A stretch of 64,000 bases of DNA from Peptococcaceae bacterium BRH_c8a (GTDB lineage Bacteria > Bacillota > Desulfotomaculia > Desulfotomaculales > Desulfallaceae). The notes beneath the pieces are model-generated. The model was given only the letters and a program-made list of their open reading frames with translations. It had not been told where the DNA came from and ran no database searches. The translations under genes and the position numbers were made by a program. Location of the stretch: contig LADP01000010.1 in the NCBI GenBank assembly GCA_000961575.1, positions 38,921 to 102,920 on the forward strand, read 5' to 3'. Shown piece by piece: positions 23,635 through 32,438 of the stretch. Within the stretch, counting starts at the first letter, position 1, and the number at the start of each line of letters is the position of its first letter.

Positions 23635-25512
23635 ATGATGACAGAGGAAACAAAAACCCAGGGGCACCAAACGATGGAATTCCAAGCTGAAGTTAAGGAA
23701 CTGCTTAATATCGTAATTAACTCCCTTTACACCGACCGGGAGATTTTTCTGCGTGAATTAATCTCCAATGCTACCGATGCTTTGGAAAAATTCCGTTACC
23801 TGAGCATTACCGATAAGGAAGTGGCGGATGCCGACCTGCCTCTGGAAATAACCATCGAAGTGGACGAGCAGAACAAAACGGTAACTGTAACCGACACTGG
23901 CGTGGGTATGACCCGGGACGAACTGGTGGAAAACCTGGGCACCATTGCTCACTCGGGTTCCAGGTCTTTCTTTCGCCAGATGGCCGAGTCAGAACGCAAA
24001 GACCTCAATTTAATCGGCCAGTTCGGGGTAGGCTTTTACGCGGCGTTCATGGCAGCTAAAAAAGTGCGAGTGTTGACCCGTTCCTACCGCCCCGAAGCCC
24101 AAGGTGTGGAGTGGGTCTCCGATGGCATGGGCGGGTATTCTGTAATGCAAGCCCAAGGGCTGCAGCGGGGTACTAAAATCGTTATGGAACTTAAGGAAGA
24201 CGCTGATGAATTTGCCAGCCCGGCCACGGTAAAACAAATAATTCAAAAGTATTCAAACTTCGTGCCCTTTCCCATTATGCTGGGAGGCGAAAAGGTTAAC
24301 ACCGTCCAGGCCATTTGGGCCCGTAATAAGAATGAGATTAAAGATGAGGAATATAACGAGTTTTACAAATTTATTGCCAATGCTTACGAAGAGCCCCGGT
24401 ACCGGATGCATTTTTCAGTTGACGCACCGCTGGCTATTAATGCGTTGCTGTATGTGCCGGGGGAAAACATGGAACGGTTTGGTTTTGGCAAACTGGATCC
24501 CGGGGTGCACCTGTATTGCCGCAAAGTGATGATCCAGCAGAACGCCGAGGGGTTGCTGCCGGAATGGCTGCGCTTTGTGAGAGGCGTGGTGGACAGCGAG
24601 GACATTCCACTGAACATTTCCCGGGAGACCATGCAGGACAGTGCCCTGATGGCTAAACTGCGCCGGGTGATTACCGGGCGGTTTCTCAAGTTTTTGGGCG
24701 AACAGGCCAAGGCAGACCCCGAAAAATATGCTGGTTTCTGGGATACTTTCGGCATTTTTCTCAAGGAAGGGGCGGCTTCCGACTTTAACCACTATAAGGA
24801 TATCGCGCCCCTGCTACGGTTTGAATCGTCCCGTTCCGAATCCGGCAAGTATGTTACCCTGGATCAGTATGTGGACAGGATGAAGGAAAACCAAAAGCAT
24901 ATCTACTATATTAATGGCCCCACCCGGGAGGCTATCGAGGCCGGCCCCTACCTGGAGGCATTTCGCGCCAGGGATATGGAGGTGCTTTACACCCACGAAC
25001 CGGTGGACGATTTTGTACTTAGCAAACTGGCCGAATACCGGGATAAAAAACTGGTCTCTGCTGACCAGGCCGAACTGGATCTGCCGGAAAAAGATGCTAG
25101 TGAAACCTCTGAAAATGAGAAACTGGCCGGGGAAGACTTGAAAACCCTGATGGACTGGATGAAGCAGACTCTTGGCGACCGGGTAGATGAAGTACGAGAA
25201 TCAAAAAGACTGGTGGACAGCCCGGCGGTGCTAATTAACCTGGACGAGTATATGACCAGCAGCATGCAGCGGGTTATCCGAGCCATGAATCAGGATACCG
25301 CCGGCGTCGGTCGCAAGGCCCTGGAGATAAACCCTGCACACGGATTAGTCAGGGGCCTGGCCGCTCTTCGACAAAAAGATGAAGAATTTGCCACAATGGC
25401 AGTAGAACAAATATATGACAATGCACTCATCGCTGCGGGCCTGGTCTCAGACCCCAGGGGTATGGTAAACCGCATGTATCAGATCCTGGAGCGGGCATTG
25501 GGTAAGGATTAA
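23635..25512 (+). CDS. htpG: Molecular chaperone HtpG (Hsp90)
   Basis: The 625-residue product has the GHKL ATPase domain with Hsp90 motifs: SNATDALEKFRYLS, DTGVGMTRDEL, GTIAHSG, and GQFGVGFYAAFM. The middle domain has VDSEDIPLNISRETMQ, and the C-terminal dimerisation domain is complete. HtpG is a cytosolic ATP-driven chaperone for folding and remodelling under stress. Starts at 23635 or 23638 both follow AAAGGAGGG. Control by the upstream CIRCE element is likely, which differs from Bacillus subtilis, where htpG is outside the HrcA regulon. A 16-bp stem terminator follows. Confidence 0.97.
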   Translation: MMTEETKTQGHQTMEFQAEVKELLNIVINSLYTDREIFLRELISNATDALEKFRYLSITDKEVADADLPLEITIEVDEQNKTVTVTDTGVGMTRDELVENLGTIAHSGSRSFFRQMAESERKDLNLIGQFGVGFYAAFMAAKKVRVLTRSYRPEAQGVEWVSDGMGGYSVMQAQGLQRGTKIVMELKEDADEFASPATVKQIIQKYSNFVPFPIMLGGEKVNTVQAIWARNKNEIKDEEYNEFYKFIANAYEEPRYRMHFSVDAPLAINALLYVPGENMERFGFGKLDPGVHLYCRKVMIQQNAEGLLPEWLRFVRGVVDSEDIPLNISRETMQDSALMAKLRRVITGRFLKFLGEQAKADPEKYAGFWDTFGIFLKEGAASDFNHYKDIAPLLRFESSRSESGKYVTLDQYVDRMKENQKHIYYINGPTREAIEAGPYLEAFRARDMEVLYTHEPVDDFVLSKLAEYRDKKLVSADQAELDLPEKDASETSENEKLAGEDLKTLMDWMKQTLGDRVDEVRESKRLVDSPAVLINLDEYMTSSMQRVIRAMNQDTAGVGRKALEINPAHGLVRGLAALRQKDEEFATMAVEQIYDNALIAAGLVSDPRGMVNRMYQILERALGKD

Positions 25513-25550
25513 CACGTACTGGATTTTTTCTATGCATACAGAGTAAGAAA

Positions 25551-25599
25551 AATAAACAGGCGCGCATTGAATTCACCGAATCCTGCGCGCCTGTTTATT
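25551..25599. terminator. Strong bidirectional terminator
   Basis: AATAAACAGGCGCGCA (25551-25566) and TGCGCGCCTGTTTATT (25584-25599) form a perfect 16-bp stem between htpG and the convergent small zinc-ribbon gene, ending in a short T-rich stretch. Confidence 0.85.
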
Positions 25600-25604
25600 A
25601 TACT

Positions 25605-25787
25605 TTAATCCCATTCGGTGTTTTCCAGCCAATCCGCACACTTTTTACAAATCGCTCTGCCGGCTTGATCCAATTTTACCGGCTTGTCTTCCAACCATTC
25701 TTTACGCAACACGTTTTGTGAATCCAATTTTGTTTCACAAATTGGGCAAACATCATTAGGCATCAGCAAGCTAAATACCCCCTTCAA
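25605..25787 (-). CDS. Small zinc-ribbon protein
   Basis: This protein of 60 residues or fewer carries two CxxC knuckles (CPIC near the N-terminus and CKKC near residue 48) spaced about 33 residues apart, consistent with a single zinc site. No other domain is present and the function is unknown. The TTG at 25787 overlaps the ribosome site GAAGGGGG; an in-frame ATG at 25763 (MPNDVCPIC) is an alternative start giving 52 residues. The gene converges with htpG. Confidence 0.65.
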   Translation of the reverse strand: MKGVFSLLMPNDVCPICETKLDSQNVLRKEWLEDKPVKLDQAGRAICKKCADWLENTEWD

Positions 25788-26008
25788 TTTAATTATGTAT
25801 ATTTAGTGATTAATAACCAATCATAAATAATAACTATAATAACTATAATAAATGATAACTGTGTTACTATTGTTTTTCCTTTAATTTATTGCTATTAAAT
25901 ACAATATAACATCGTATTTGTGATTGCACAAGAAAGTATTTCGAATATTAAAAATAACATTAACTTATAGTATCGGTTGTTAATGATTAAACAAAATGGA
26001 GGGTAATT

Positions 26009-26689
26009 ATGGTTATACTAAACCGCCGGGAATTGGCCGCCATGGTCGACCATACGCTGTTAAAGGCCGGTGCCACCAGCGCGGATATCACGCGACTGTG
26101 CCGGGAAGCCAGAGAACACCTTTTTTTTGCGGTATGCGTAAACCCCTTTTACGTGCCTCTGGCCCAGGAACTGTTGGCCGGGTCGGAGGTTAAAGTGTGT
26201 GCCGTCGTGGGATTTCCGCTGGGTGCAACCGCTGCAGACGTTAAAGCCTTCGAGGCTGCCGGCGCAGTGCGGGCCGGCGCCGCCGAGGTAGATATGGTAC
26301 TGAACATCGGAGCATTAAAAGAAGCCCGGTATGATGTTGTAGTTAAGGATATCAGGGCAGTGGTGCAGGCTGCTGCCGCTGCTAATCCGGATGCCCTGGT
26401 CAAGGTGATTATTGAAACATGTTGCCTAACCGATGAGGAGAAGAGAGCGGCTTGCCGGATGGCCCGTGAAGCAGGGGCCCGCTTCGTCAAGACCAGCACC
26501 GGTTTTGGGGATGGCGGTGCTACAGTTGAAGACATCTCTCTGATGCGCACCGTTGTCGGCCAGGAAATGGGCGTTAAGGCCTCTGGCGGTATAAAAACAG
26601 CGGGCCAGACTCTGGACATGATCCGGGCCGGAGCGAGCCGCATCGGCACAAGTTCGGGGGTAGCCATTGTCAACGCAATGCCTGACTAG
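26009..26689 (+). CDS. deoC: Deoxyribose-phosphate aldolase
   Basis: The 226-residue TIM-barrel protein contains the DERA signatures: [41 protein letters not shown], and the Schiff-base lysine in [15 protein letters not shown]. The phosphate-binding SGGIKT completes the site. It cleaves 2-deoxyribose-5-phosphate to glyceraldehyde-3-phosphate and acetaldehyde in deoxynucleoside salvage. It starts at ATG 26009 with GGAGGG just upstream. No other deo genes are adjacent, so it probably acts alone, and acetaldehyde could feed the acetyl-CoA pathway (inference). Confidence 0.96.
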   Translation: MVILNRRELAAMVDHTLLKAGATSADITRLCREAREHLFFAVCVNPFYVPLAQELLAGSEVKVCAVVGFPLGATAADVKAFEAAGAVRAGAAEVDMVLNIGALKEARYDVVVKDIRAVVQAAAAANPDALVKVIIETCCLTDEEKRAACRMAREAGARFVKTSTGFGDGGATVEDISLMRTVVGQEMGVKASGGIKTAGQTLDMIRAGASRIGTSSGVAIVNAMPD

Positions 26690-26824
26690 AATTTAGCTTG
26701 CTTTTAGGCTATTCCAAGTTCGGTAGCTGACTTGATATAAACACCGGTAAAATTGGGTATCTTAATATTTACCGGGTAAAAACCCGTCCTAATCCATTGT
26801 TTTGACGGAGGTAAGCGAAAACTT

Positions 26825-27502
26825 ATGACTGAACCCAAGTTTAAACGTTTGCCCGGGCACGTGGCTATTATTCCCGACGGAAACAGAAGGTGGGCGGAAA
26901 AAAAAGGGCTTCCCAAGCAGGACGGCTACCAGAGCGGACTTGACCCTGGCATCATGCTTTACGAGATGTGCTTGGAACTGGGTATTCCCGAATTGACTTT
27001 TTATGGGTTTACCCAGGATAATACCAAACGCCCGGCTGTGCAGACTACGGCATTCCGCAAAGCCTGTGTGGATGCAGTGCGCAGGTTGTCCGAGCGCGAC
27101 GCTGCGCTGCTGGTTATTGGAGACCATACTTCGCCCCTGTTCCCCGAGGAACTTGCTGACTATACCACCCGGAAAACCTTTGGTAAGGGCACGATGCGCA
27201 TTAACTTCCTTGTCAATTACGGCTGGAAGTGGGATTTGTACCACCTGCTTAAATCGGCTGGCAACGGGGTCGGTACCGTGGGACCGGCTAATATTCACAA
27301 GTCAGTGGCCTCCAATGATATTTCCAGGGTGGATCTGATTGTGCGATGGGGCGGACGGCGCAGATTAAGCGGTTTATTACCGGTACAGTCCATATATGCA
27401 GATTTTTACGTGGTGGATGATATGTGGCCGGATTTTGATCGGAAACATTTTTATGATGCCCTGAAATGGTACGAAAACCAGGACGTTACCTTGGGCGGTT
27501 AA
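26825..27502 (+). CDS. Divergent cis-prenyltransferase (UppS family)
   Basis: The 225-residue protein has the diphosphate-binding DGNRRWA motif of undecaprenyl diphosphate synthases and, near the C-terminus, VRWGGRRRLSG and WPDF. Several positions conserved in the canonical enzyme differ by my alignment to Escherichia coli UppS. GHxxG is GYQSG, SSENWNRP is TQDNTKRP, and the metal-binding Glu in AELYF is Asp (ADFYV). The chain is somewhat short. It may therefore be a paralogue with altered chain length or substrate rather than the essential cell-wall enzyme. It is monocistronic, with its own terminator. Confidence 0.8.
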   Translation: MTEPKFKRLPGHVAIIPDGNRRWAEKKGLPKQDGYQSGLDPGIMLYEMCLELGIPELTFYGFTQDNTKRPAVQTTAFRKACVDAVRRLSERDAALLVIGDHTSPLFPEELADYTTRKTFGKGTMRINFLVNYGWKWDLYHLLKSAGNGVGTVGPANIHKSVASNDISRVDLIVRWGGRRRLSGLLPVQSIYADFYVVDDMWPDFDRKHFYDALKWYENQDVTLGG

Positions 27503-27522
27503 TATTAATATCCTTAAACAAG

Positions 27523-27550
27523 CTCCGGTAATGGATTTACCGGAGTTTTT
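27523..27550 (+). terminator. Rho-independent terminator
   Basis: CTCCGGTAA (27523-27531) pairs with TTACCGGAG (27537-27545), followed by five T. It ends the UppS-family transcript. Confidence 0.88.
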
Positions 27551-27640
27551 CATTGCTGTTTTTTATGGTATTAATGATGTAATATGGTATATGGACAAGC
27601 TTCACCTGTGGAACAACTCCAATATAAAGGGGAGAGTCAA

Positions 27641-28090
27641 ATGGCTGGGAAAGAAATGGCTTTAGCAGAGGTGCGCGGTTTTCTGGAGCAGGCTCAGTGG
27701 GGCCGGTTGGCTACCAATGGGCGACAGGGACCTTACGTAACCCCCCTGCATTATGTCCTGGAGGGTGACAGAATTTATTTCCACTGTGCACTTAGGGGTC
27801 GTAAACTGGACAATATTAACTATGACAACCGGGTTTGCTTTGAAGTGTCTGAAATGCTTGGGATTAAGGAACATGCCAACCCGTGTAAATTTTCGACCAG
27901 TTATAAAAGCGTTTTGGTCTTTGGTTTGGCCGAACTGGTTAATAATAGCCAAGATAAAGTAAAAGTTTTAAACTTAATATCCCAGAAATACAGCTCTACC
28001 GGCAATTTCGAACCGATAACGGGTGAGCAGAGTAAGTCTGTTGCGGTGCTGGTTTTAAAAATAGATGAGGTTTCCGGTAAAAAAGCCTAA
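27641..28090 (+). CDS. Pyridoxamine 5'-phosphate oxidase-like flavin-binding-fold protein
   Basis: The 149-residue protein starts at ATG 27641 after AAAGGGGAG; in-frame codons upstream to 27584 lack a ribosome site. It has the split-barrel fold seen in NimA and PNPOx-like proteins (GRLATNGRQGPYVTPLHYVLEGDRIYFHCALRGRKLDNI). Such proteins bind FMN or heme and often reduce nitro compounds or handle oxidative stress; the substrate cannot be called. A weak terminator-like hairpin (about 28136-28163) follows. Confidence 0.82.
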   Translation: MAGKEMALAEVRGFLEQAQWGRLATNGRQGPYVTPLHYVLEGDRIYFHCALRGRKLDNINYDNRVCFEVSEMLGIKEHANPCKFSTSYKSVLVFGLAELVNNSQDKVKVLNLISQKYSSTGNFEPITGEQSKSVAVLVLKIDEVSGKKA

Positions 28091-28203
28091 TAAGATTATT
28101 GACTGAATACTGCTATAGATAAAACCTTTTATTTGACGGCCCGGCATTAATTTGTCCGGGGCGTTCTTTATTTACGGTGATCCGTTTATAATGCTAAATA
28201 TTA

Positions 28204-28231
28204 TTTACATTAACTTTACTTACCCATAACA
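28204..28231 (+). promoter_or_regulatory. PhoP-box direct repeats upstream of pstS
   Basis: TTTACA (28204), TTTACT (28215) and ATAACA (28226) are spaced exactly 11 bp apart (6-bp units, 5-bp gaps), matching the TT(A/T/C)ACA repeats bound by PhoP in Firmicutes. Further reverse-strand units lie near 28255-28271. They indicate phosphate-starvation activation of pstS. Confidence 0.7.
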
Positions 28232-28344
28232 ATATCACAATTTAATTTTAAAGATTAAATGTTAAAGTAAACTTGCCAATTAAGCTTACATAGTCAATCA
28301 ATTCGGGGTGGGCTTCAATAAATATCATGAGAAGGGGTTTAAAA

Positions 28345-29157
28345 ATGAAAGCTAAGACTTTTTATGTACTACTGATAGTTATGTCATTGCTGGTAACTGT
28401 AGTTGGCTGCGGAGGGCAACCTGCAGAAACCCTGACTATTACTACTGCGGGTTCGACTTCTGTACAACCCCTGTCTGAAGAACTGGCCAAGGCTTTCATG
28501 GAAAAGAAGCAAAACGTAGTTATAAATGTTCAGGGCGGCGGTTCAAGCCAGGGCATTAAGGCTGCTGGCCAGGGCGTTGCCGAAATAGGTGCGGCTTCCA
28601 GGCATTTGAAAGGTACTGAAAAAGAACTGGGACTAACCGTATACCAAATTGCTGTTGACGGTATCGGTGTAGTGGTCAACCCTAAAAACGATGCAGTGAC
28701 AGAACTTACTATGGAGCAGGTTAAAAAGATTTACGCCGGCGAAATAACCAATTGGAAGGACGTAGGCGGTACAGACGGTGAAATTAGGGTCGTTACCAGG
28801 GAATCTGGTTCCGGTACCCGCGGCGCTTTTGAAGAGATGCTCATGGGTGAAGACACCAAAACTTTCGACAAGGCGATTACTCAGAACTCCAACGGTGGTG
28901 TACGTACTGCTGTTGCCAATGATGAAGCTGCCATCGGTTACGTATCCTTCGGTTATATCAATGATGAGGTAAAAGCAGTTAACATTGAGGGCGTGGAAGC
29001 CACCGTTGACAACGTTAAAAACGGCAGTTATAAAATCAGCAGGCCCTTTAATTACCTGACCAAGGGCGAGCCCCAGGGCGCGGCTAAGGATTTCATTGAC
29101 TTTGTGATGAATGAAGGACAAGAAATCGTAGCTAGGGATTATATCAGCGTCAAATAA
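28345..29157 (+). CDS. pstS: Phosphate ABC transporter substrate-binding lipoprotein
   Basis: The 270-residue protein starts at ATG 28345 after GAAGGGG; the ATG 28327 overlaps that site. It has a lipoprotein signal with cysteine in VVGC, then PstS motifs: TTAGSTSVQPLSEELA, INVQGGGSSQGIKA, TRESGSGTRGAFEE and NGGVRTAVAN. These form the phosphate-binding cleft. It captures phosphate outside the membrane for PstC/PstA. Those permease genes lie 0.6 kb away on the opposite strand, so pstS is transcribed separately, with its own PhoP boxes. No pstB is in the window. Confidence 0.95.
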   Translation: MKAKTFYVLLIVMSLLVTVVGCGGQPAETLTITTAGSTSVQPLSEELAKAFMEKKQNVVINVQGGGSSQGIKAAGQGVAEIGAASRHLKGTEKELGLTVYQIAVDGIGVVVNPKNDAVTELTMEQVKKIYAGEITNWKDVGGTDGEIRVVTRESGSGTRGAFEEMLMGEDTKTFDKAITQNSNGGVRTAVANDEAAIGYVSFGYINDEVKAVNIEGVEATVDNVKNGSYKISRPFNYLTKGEPQGAAKDFIDFVMNEGQEIVARDYISVK

Positions 29158-29198
29158 CGTTAAATTATTTTCAGGGTAGACCCCCATGCCGCTTGGAT

Positions 29199-29260
29199 TG
29201 TCATTCTGAGCGCAGCGAAGAATCTTAAAGATTAGATCCTTCGCTACGCTCAGGATGACA
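29199..29260. repeat. Dispersed imperfect palindrome (TGTCATTCTGAGCG family), copy 1
   Basis: TGTCATTCTGAGCG...AGCGAAGAATCT pairs with AGATCCTTCGCT...CGCTCAGGATGACA around a short loop. Related copies occur at 37994-38051 and 59377-59432, with a half copy near 58273-58300. All are intergenic and just downstream of genes. It resembles REP-type miniature elements. Confidence 0.85.
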
Positions 29261-29293
29261 CCCCAAAGATTATTTTAAAGGTAGGAAAAAGAA

Positions 29294-29337
29294 AGCCAAA
29301 ATCCGGCAGCTTAGTAGAAGCTTGCCGGATTTTGGCT
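29294..29337 (-). terminator. Terminator of the CBM25-like gene
   Basis: AGCCAAAATCCGGCA (from 29294) pairs with TGCCGGATTTTGGCT (to 29337) around a loop containing a secondary AAGCTT dyad. On the minus strand a T-rich tract follows, so it mainly terminates the minus-strand gene at 29352-29669. Confidence 0.75.
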
Positions 29338-29351
29338 AAAAAAACCTATTT

Positions 29352-29669
29352 CTAAAGAGTAAACATCCAGTTTTGCCCGTTATTATTATCCCAGTTATTG
29401 GCACTATCTTTAAAGCAAAAGTTTAACTCATTACTTTCCATTTGCAAGGTTTTCTCCCAGCCCTCAGAAGTTGGTTCCATCCTGTGGTCATACACTTTAT
29501 CCCAATGGTTTCCAAACCCGGTATGCAGATAAACCTGGTTGGTTCCCGACTTGGCCAGTAAACCATCGTAAAGTATGGTAACATCATTTTTATCGGGATG
29601 TAAAAACTTCACGGATATCCCAGTCTTGGGATCGTAATCTCCCTGCATATTATTCGATTTTAATTGCAT
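29352..29669 (-). CDS. Stand-alone carbohydrate-binding module, CBM25-like
   Basis: The 105-residue protein consists of little more than one beta-sandwich module with YDGLLAKSGTNQVYLHTGFG, then GWEKTL, NFCFKDSANNWDNNNGQNW and a terminal strand. This pattern of a surface Trp-rich loop and an Asn/Asp-rich motif is characteristic of CBM25/26-type starch- or glycogen-binding modules. No signal peptide or catalytic domain is present, so it is probably cytoplasmic and may bind storage glucan. It lies between pstS and pstA on the minus strand. Confidence 0.75.
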   Translation of the reverse strand: MQLKSNNMQGDYDPKTGISVKFLHPDKNDVTILYDGLLAKSGTNQVYLHTGFGNHWDKVYDHRMEPTSEGWEKTLQMESNELNFCFKDSANNWDNNNGQNWMFTL

Positions 29670-29772
29670 AACAAGGCACCTCCGGATTATTTAATTCTAA
29701 AACCAAAATTATTTTCCCCGATAACTACTTTCAAAACACTAACTTATAGTTCCTGAGATGGAAGTAAAAAAT

Positions 29773-30612
29773 TCAGACTCTGGAAGTCATTTTGTACATC
29801 AGCAGGTTAGCTATGGAGTTGATAAAAAATATTGCAATGATCAGAACCGCTGCGGTTCCATAACCCATCTCAAATGATATTCCCTCGCTAACCAACACGT
29901 AAAGGTGGACTGCCAGGGATCTGGCCGGGTCAGTAACTGATGTGGGCATATATAGTCCCGAACTGCCGGCAGTTAATAAAACTGCTGCCGTTTCACTGAC
30001 AGCACGACCAATACCCAGTATAATTCCGGTCACGATACCCGGAAGTGCAGATGGCAACACGATTTTAAAAATTGTTTGCCACTTGGTTGCGCCCATTGCC
30101 AGGCTGCCTTCGCGGTAACTTTCGGGCACGCTTTTGATGGCCTCTTCAGCTGTTCTGATGATGGTGGGCAGGATCATTATGGCCAGGGTCAATCCACCGC
30201 TAAGAATAGACCAGCTAAACTGCAAATAAATAACGAAAAAGGCAAACCCAAAAAGACCGTAAACGATGGAAGGAATACCCGCCAATGTTTCGGTGGCGAA
30301 TCTTATTTGTTTAACCAGTTTGCCCTTCTTGGCATATTCGGTAAGCTGAACGGCTGAAAAAACACCCAGAGGTGTAGCAACGCCTAAAGCCACTAAAACA
30401 AGATAAAAAGTTCCGACAATCGAGGGAAATATACCTCCCGTGCGGCCCATGTCCTCGGGGTATTTAAACAAGAAATCCAGACTAATAACACCAAGTCCTT
30501 TTTGCATGATATGAAATAGGATAGCAACCAGGACCCCCAGGGCAATAACAACCGATAGCGTTATTAATACCTTAGCCGCTTTTTCTTCCAGTTCCCTGCT
30601 TATAATAGCCAT
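29773..30612 (-). CDS. pstA: Phosphate ABC transporter permease PstA
   Basis: The 279-residue permease has six membrane spans and the ABC permease EAA loop (EEAIKSVPESYREGSLAMGATKWQTIFKIVLPSALPGIVTGIILGIGRA). It overlaps pstC by a base, indicating co-translation. PstA and PstC form the membrane channel for phosphate. The downstream gene is a CBM-like protein and not pstB, so the ATPase must be encoded elsewhere. Confidence 0.95.
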   Translation of the reverse strand: MAIISRELEEKAAKVLITLSVVIALGVLVAILFHIMQKGLGVISLDFLFKYPEDMGRTGGIFPSIVGTFYLVLVALGVATPLGVFSAVQLTEYAKKGKLVKQIRFATETLAGIPSIVYGLFGFAFFVIYLQFSWSILSGGLTLAIMILPTIIRTAEEAIKSVPESYREGSLAMGATKWQTIFKIVLPSALPGIVTGIILGIGRAVSETAAVLLTAGSSGLYMPTSVTDPARSLAVHLYVLVSEGISFEMGYGTAAVLIIAIFFINSIANLLMYKMTSRV

Positions 30613-31466
30613 TATTCCTTTTTCACCCCGCCAGGTATCATATTAGCCAGAAGATTGATGATCATTATTGTTATAAACAATATAATACCAGTTGCAAAAA
30701 GAGCCTGGGAATGGTCTCCGGAAGCGTAACCCATTTCAAGCGCCACGTTGGCGGTCAGGGTTCGCACAGGGTCAAGTATTGAACCAGGCATTGCCGTTAC
30801 GTTGCCCACTACCATTATTACAGCCATTGTTTCACCTACTGCCCTGCCCATGCCAAGCACAACAGCAGCTATAATACCTGATTTAGCGGTGGGCAGTGTT
30901 ATTTTTTTAATGGTTTGCCATTGATTTGCCCCCATTGCCAGTGAACCTTCTTTATACTCCCGTGGAACTGCTCTGAGGGAGTCTTCAGAGATATTGATAA
31001 TGGTGGGTAAAATCATAACGGCCAAAATTATGGCCCCTGCTAATATGCTGTAACCTGGCCCACCCAGATAGGTTCTTATAAACGGTACGATAACCATCAT
31101 ACCCCAAAAACCGTAAACCACAGAAGGAATAGCCGCCAGGAGTTCTATGCCCGGCCGAATCAGCCTGGCCAATCGCGGAGGAGCGAATTCGGCCAGGAAA
31201 ATGGCGCAACCCAAACCAAGTGGTACTCCCATTAATAACGCTCCCAGGGTAACGTAGAAAGTCCCTATAATCATTGGGAAAATGCCAAAGATATTGTCTT
31301 CCGGGTACCATTGCTGTCCTAATAAAAAGCTTTTCAGTCCGTACTTGGTGAAGATGGGCAATCCCTCATAGAAAATAAAAAGAGTAATTATGAACACAAT
31401 AAAAATCGAAGCCGCAGCGCATAGAAGCAGTAATTTTTCAATCACCAGTTCATTTTTATTTGACAT
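30612..31466 (-). CDS. pstC: Phosphate ABC transporter permease PstC
   Basis: The 284-residue protein has six membrane segments and the EAA loop EDSLRAVPREYKEGSLAMGANQWQTIKKITLPTAKSGIIAAVVLGMGRAVGETMAV, diagnostic for PstC. It is the first gene of the pstCA unit and is preceded by four PhoP-box units at 31546-31584. It is divergent from the phoP-phoR genes. Confidence 0.95.
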   Translation of the reverse strand: MSNKNELVIEKLLLLCAAASIFIVFIITLFIFYEGLPIFTKYGLKSFLLGQQWYPEDNIFGIFPMIIGTFYVTLGALLMGVPLGLGCAIFLAEFAPPRLARLIRPGIELLAAIPSVVYGFWGMMVIVPFIRTYLGGPGYSILAGAIILAVMILPTIINISEDSLRAVPREYKEGSLAMGANQWQTIKKITLPTAKSGIIAAVVLGMGRAVGETMAVIMVVGNVTAMPGSILDPVRTLTANVALEMGYASGDHSQALFATGIILFITIMIINLLANMIPGGVKKE

Positions 31467-31545
31467 TTTACACCTCGGTGAATAATAAAGACTAATCTGG
31501 TACTATGTCATTCTAGTATCTTATTGTTAAGTCCTTGACCTCAGC

Positions 31546-31584
31546 AGTAAACTATTTGTTAATTATAAGTAAAATGTTTGTTAA
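31546..31584 (-). promoter_or_regulatory. PhoP-box array upstream of pstC
   Basis: On the minus strand TTAACA-aacat-TTTACT-tataa-TTAACA-aatag-TTTACT gives four hexamers with exact 5-bp gaps. This is a textbook PhoP binding array of 11-bp periodicity. It ends 80 bp before the pstC start and lies in the divergent region shared with phoP, so autoregulation is also possible. Confidence 0.82.
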
Positions 31585-31697
31585 GTTCACTGGAATCTGT
31601 TTTGAAATAAGCCTATACTTGCTAACCTTCGGGCAGGTAGTTAAACCCCGGGGGTTGAATTGTTTCTGTATTAATTTTAACCAAAGGAGAAGTTATA

Positions 31698-32438
31698 GTG
31701 ACCAGGATACTGGTTGTGGATGATGAACGACTTTTGGTAAAAGGTTTGCAACGCAGCCTAAATGATGCCGGGTTTGAGGTGCAGACCGCTTATGACGGCA
31801 CTGAGGCCCTAGCCCGGCTTGAAGAGGGCGGCGTGAATCTGGTGGTGCTGGATCTGATGCTGCCCGGAGTGGACGGATTCGAGGTTTGCCGCCGGGTACG
31901 CAGAACCAGCAGCGTGCCCATCATTATGTTGACCGCTCGGGGAGATGACGTGGATAAAATAGTAGGGCTCGAATTGGGAGCCGACGACTACCTGGCTAAA
32001 CCCTTCAATACGCGGGAATTAATTGCTCGGATTAGGGCTGTTCTACGTCGTGCCGAAAGCACGGCTGCCGTTCCGGTAACTACCACCAAGACCGGGGAAA
32101 CGATAGGAACCGACGCTGTACAAAAACAAGTACAGGTAATCCGTTATGACAACCTGGAAATAGATGTACCCCGCCAGCAGGTCAGGCTGGAAGGCCGGGA
32201 AATTGAGCTAACCGCCCGGGAGTTTGACTTGCTGTACACTCTGGCGCGGCACCCGGGCCGCATTTTTACCAGGGAAATACTGTTGGAGCAGGTGTGGGGG
32301 ACCGGGTACTTCGGTGAGCCCCGGGTGGTTGACGTTTATATTCGGCGTTTGCGTCAGAAAATTGAGCTGGAACCCGCCAGCCCCCGCTGGGTTATGACCC
32401 GCTGGGGAGCGGGATATTACTTTCGGGAGTTTGATTAA
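31698..32438 (+). CDS. phoP: PhoP/PhoB-like response regulator
   Basis: The 246-residue protein has a receiver domain with VDDERLL, phospho-acceptor Asp52 in VLDLMLPGVDGFE, TARGDD, and the lysine in YLAKPFN. A variable linker (about 120-150) separates it from a winged-helix effector with PRVVDVYIRRLRQKIE. It forms an ATGA overlap with the kinase gene and sits beside pstCA and pstS, which carry PhoP boxes. It is therefore assigned as the phosphate-limitation regulator. Confidence 0.9.
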   Translation: MTRILVVDDERLLVKGLQRSLNDAGFEVQTAYDGTEALARLEEGGVNLVVLDLMLPGVDGFEVCRRVRRTSSVPIIMLTARGDDVDKIVGLELGADDYLAKPFNTRELIARIRAVLRRAESTAAVPVTTTKTGETIGTDAVQKQVQVIRYDNLEIDVPRQQVRLEGREIELTAREFDLLYTLARHPGRIFTREILLEQVWGTGYFGEPRVVDVYIRRLRQKIELEPASPRWVMTRWGAGYYFREFD

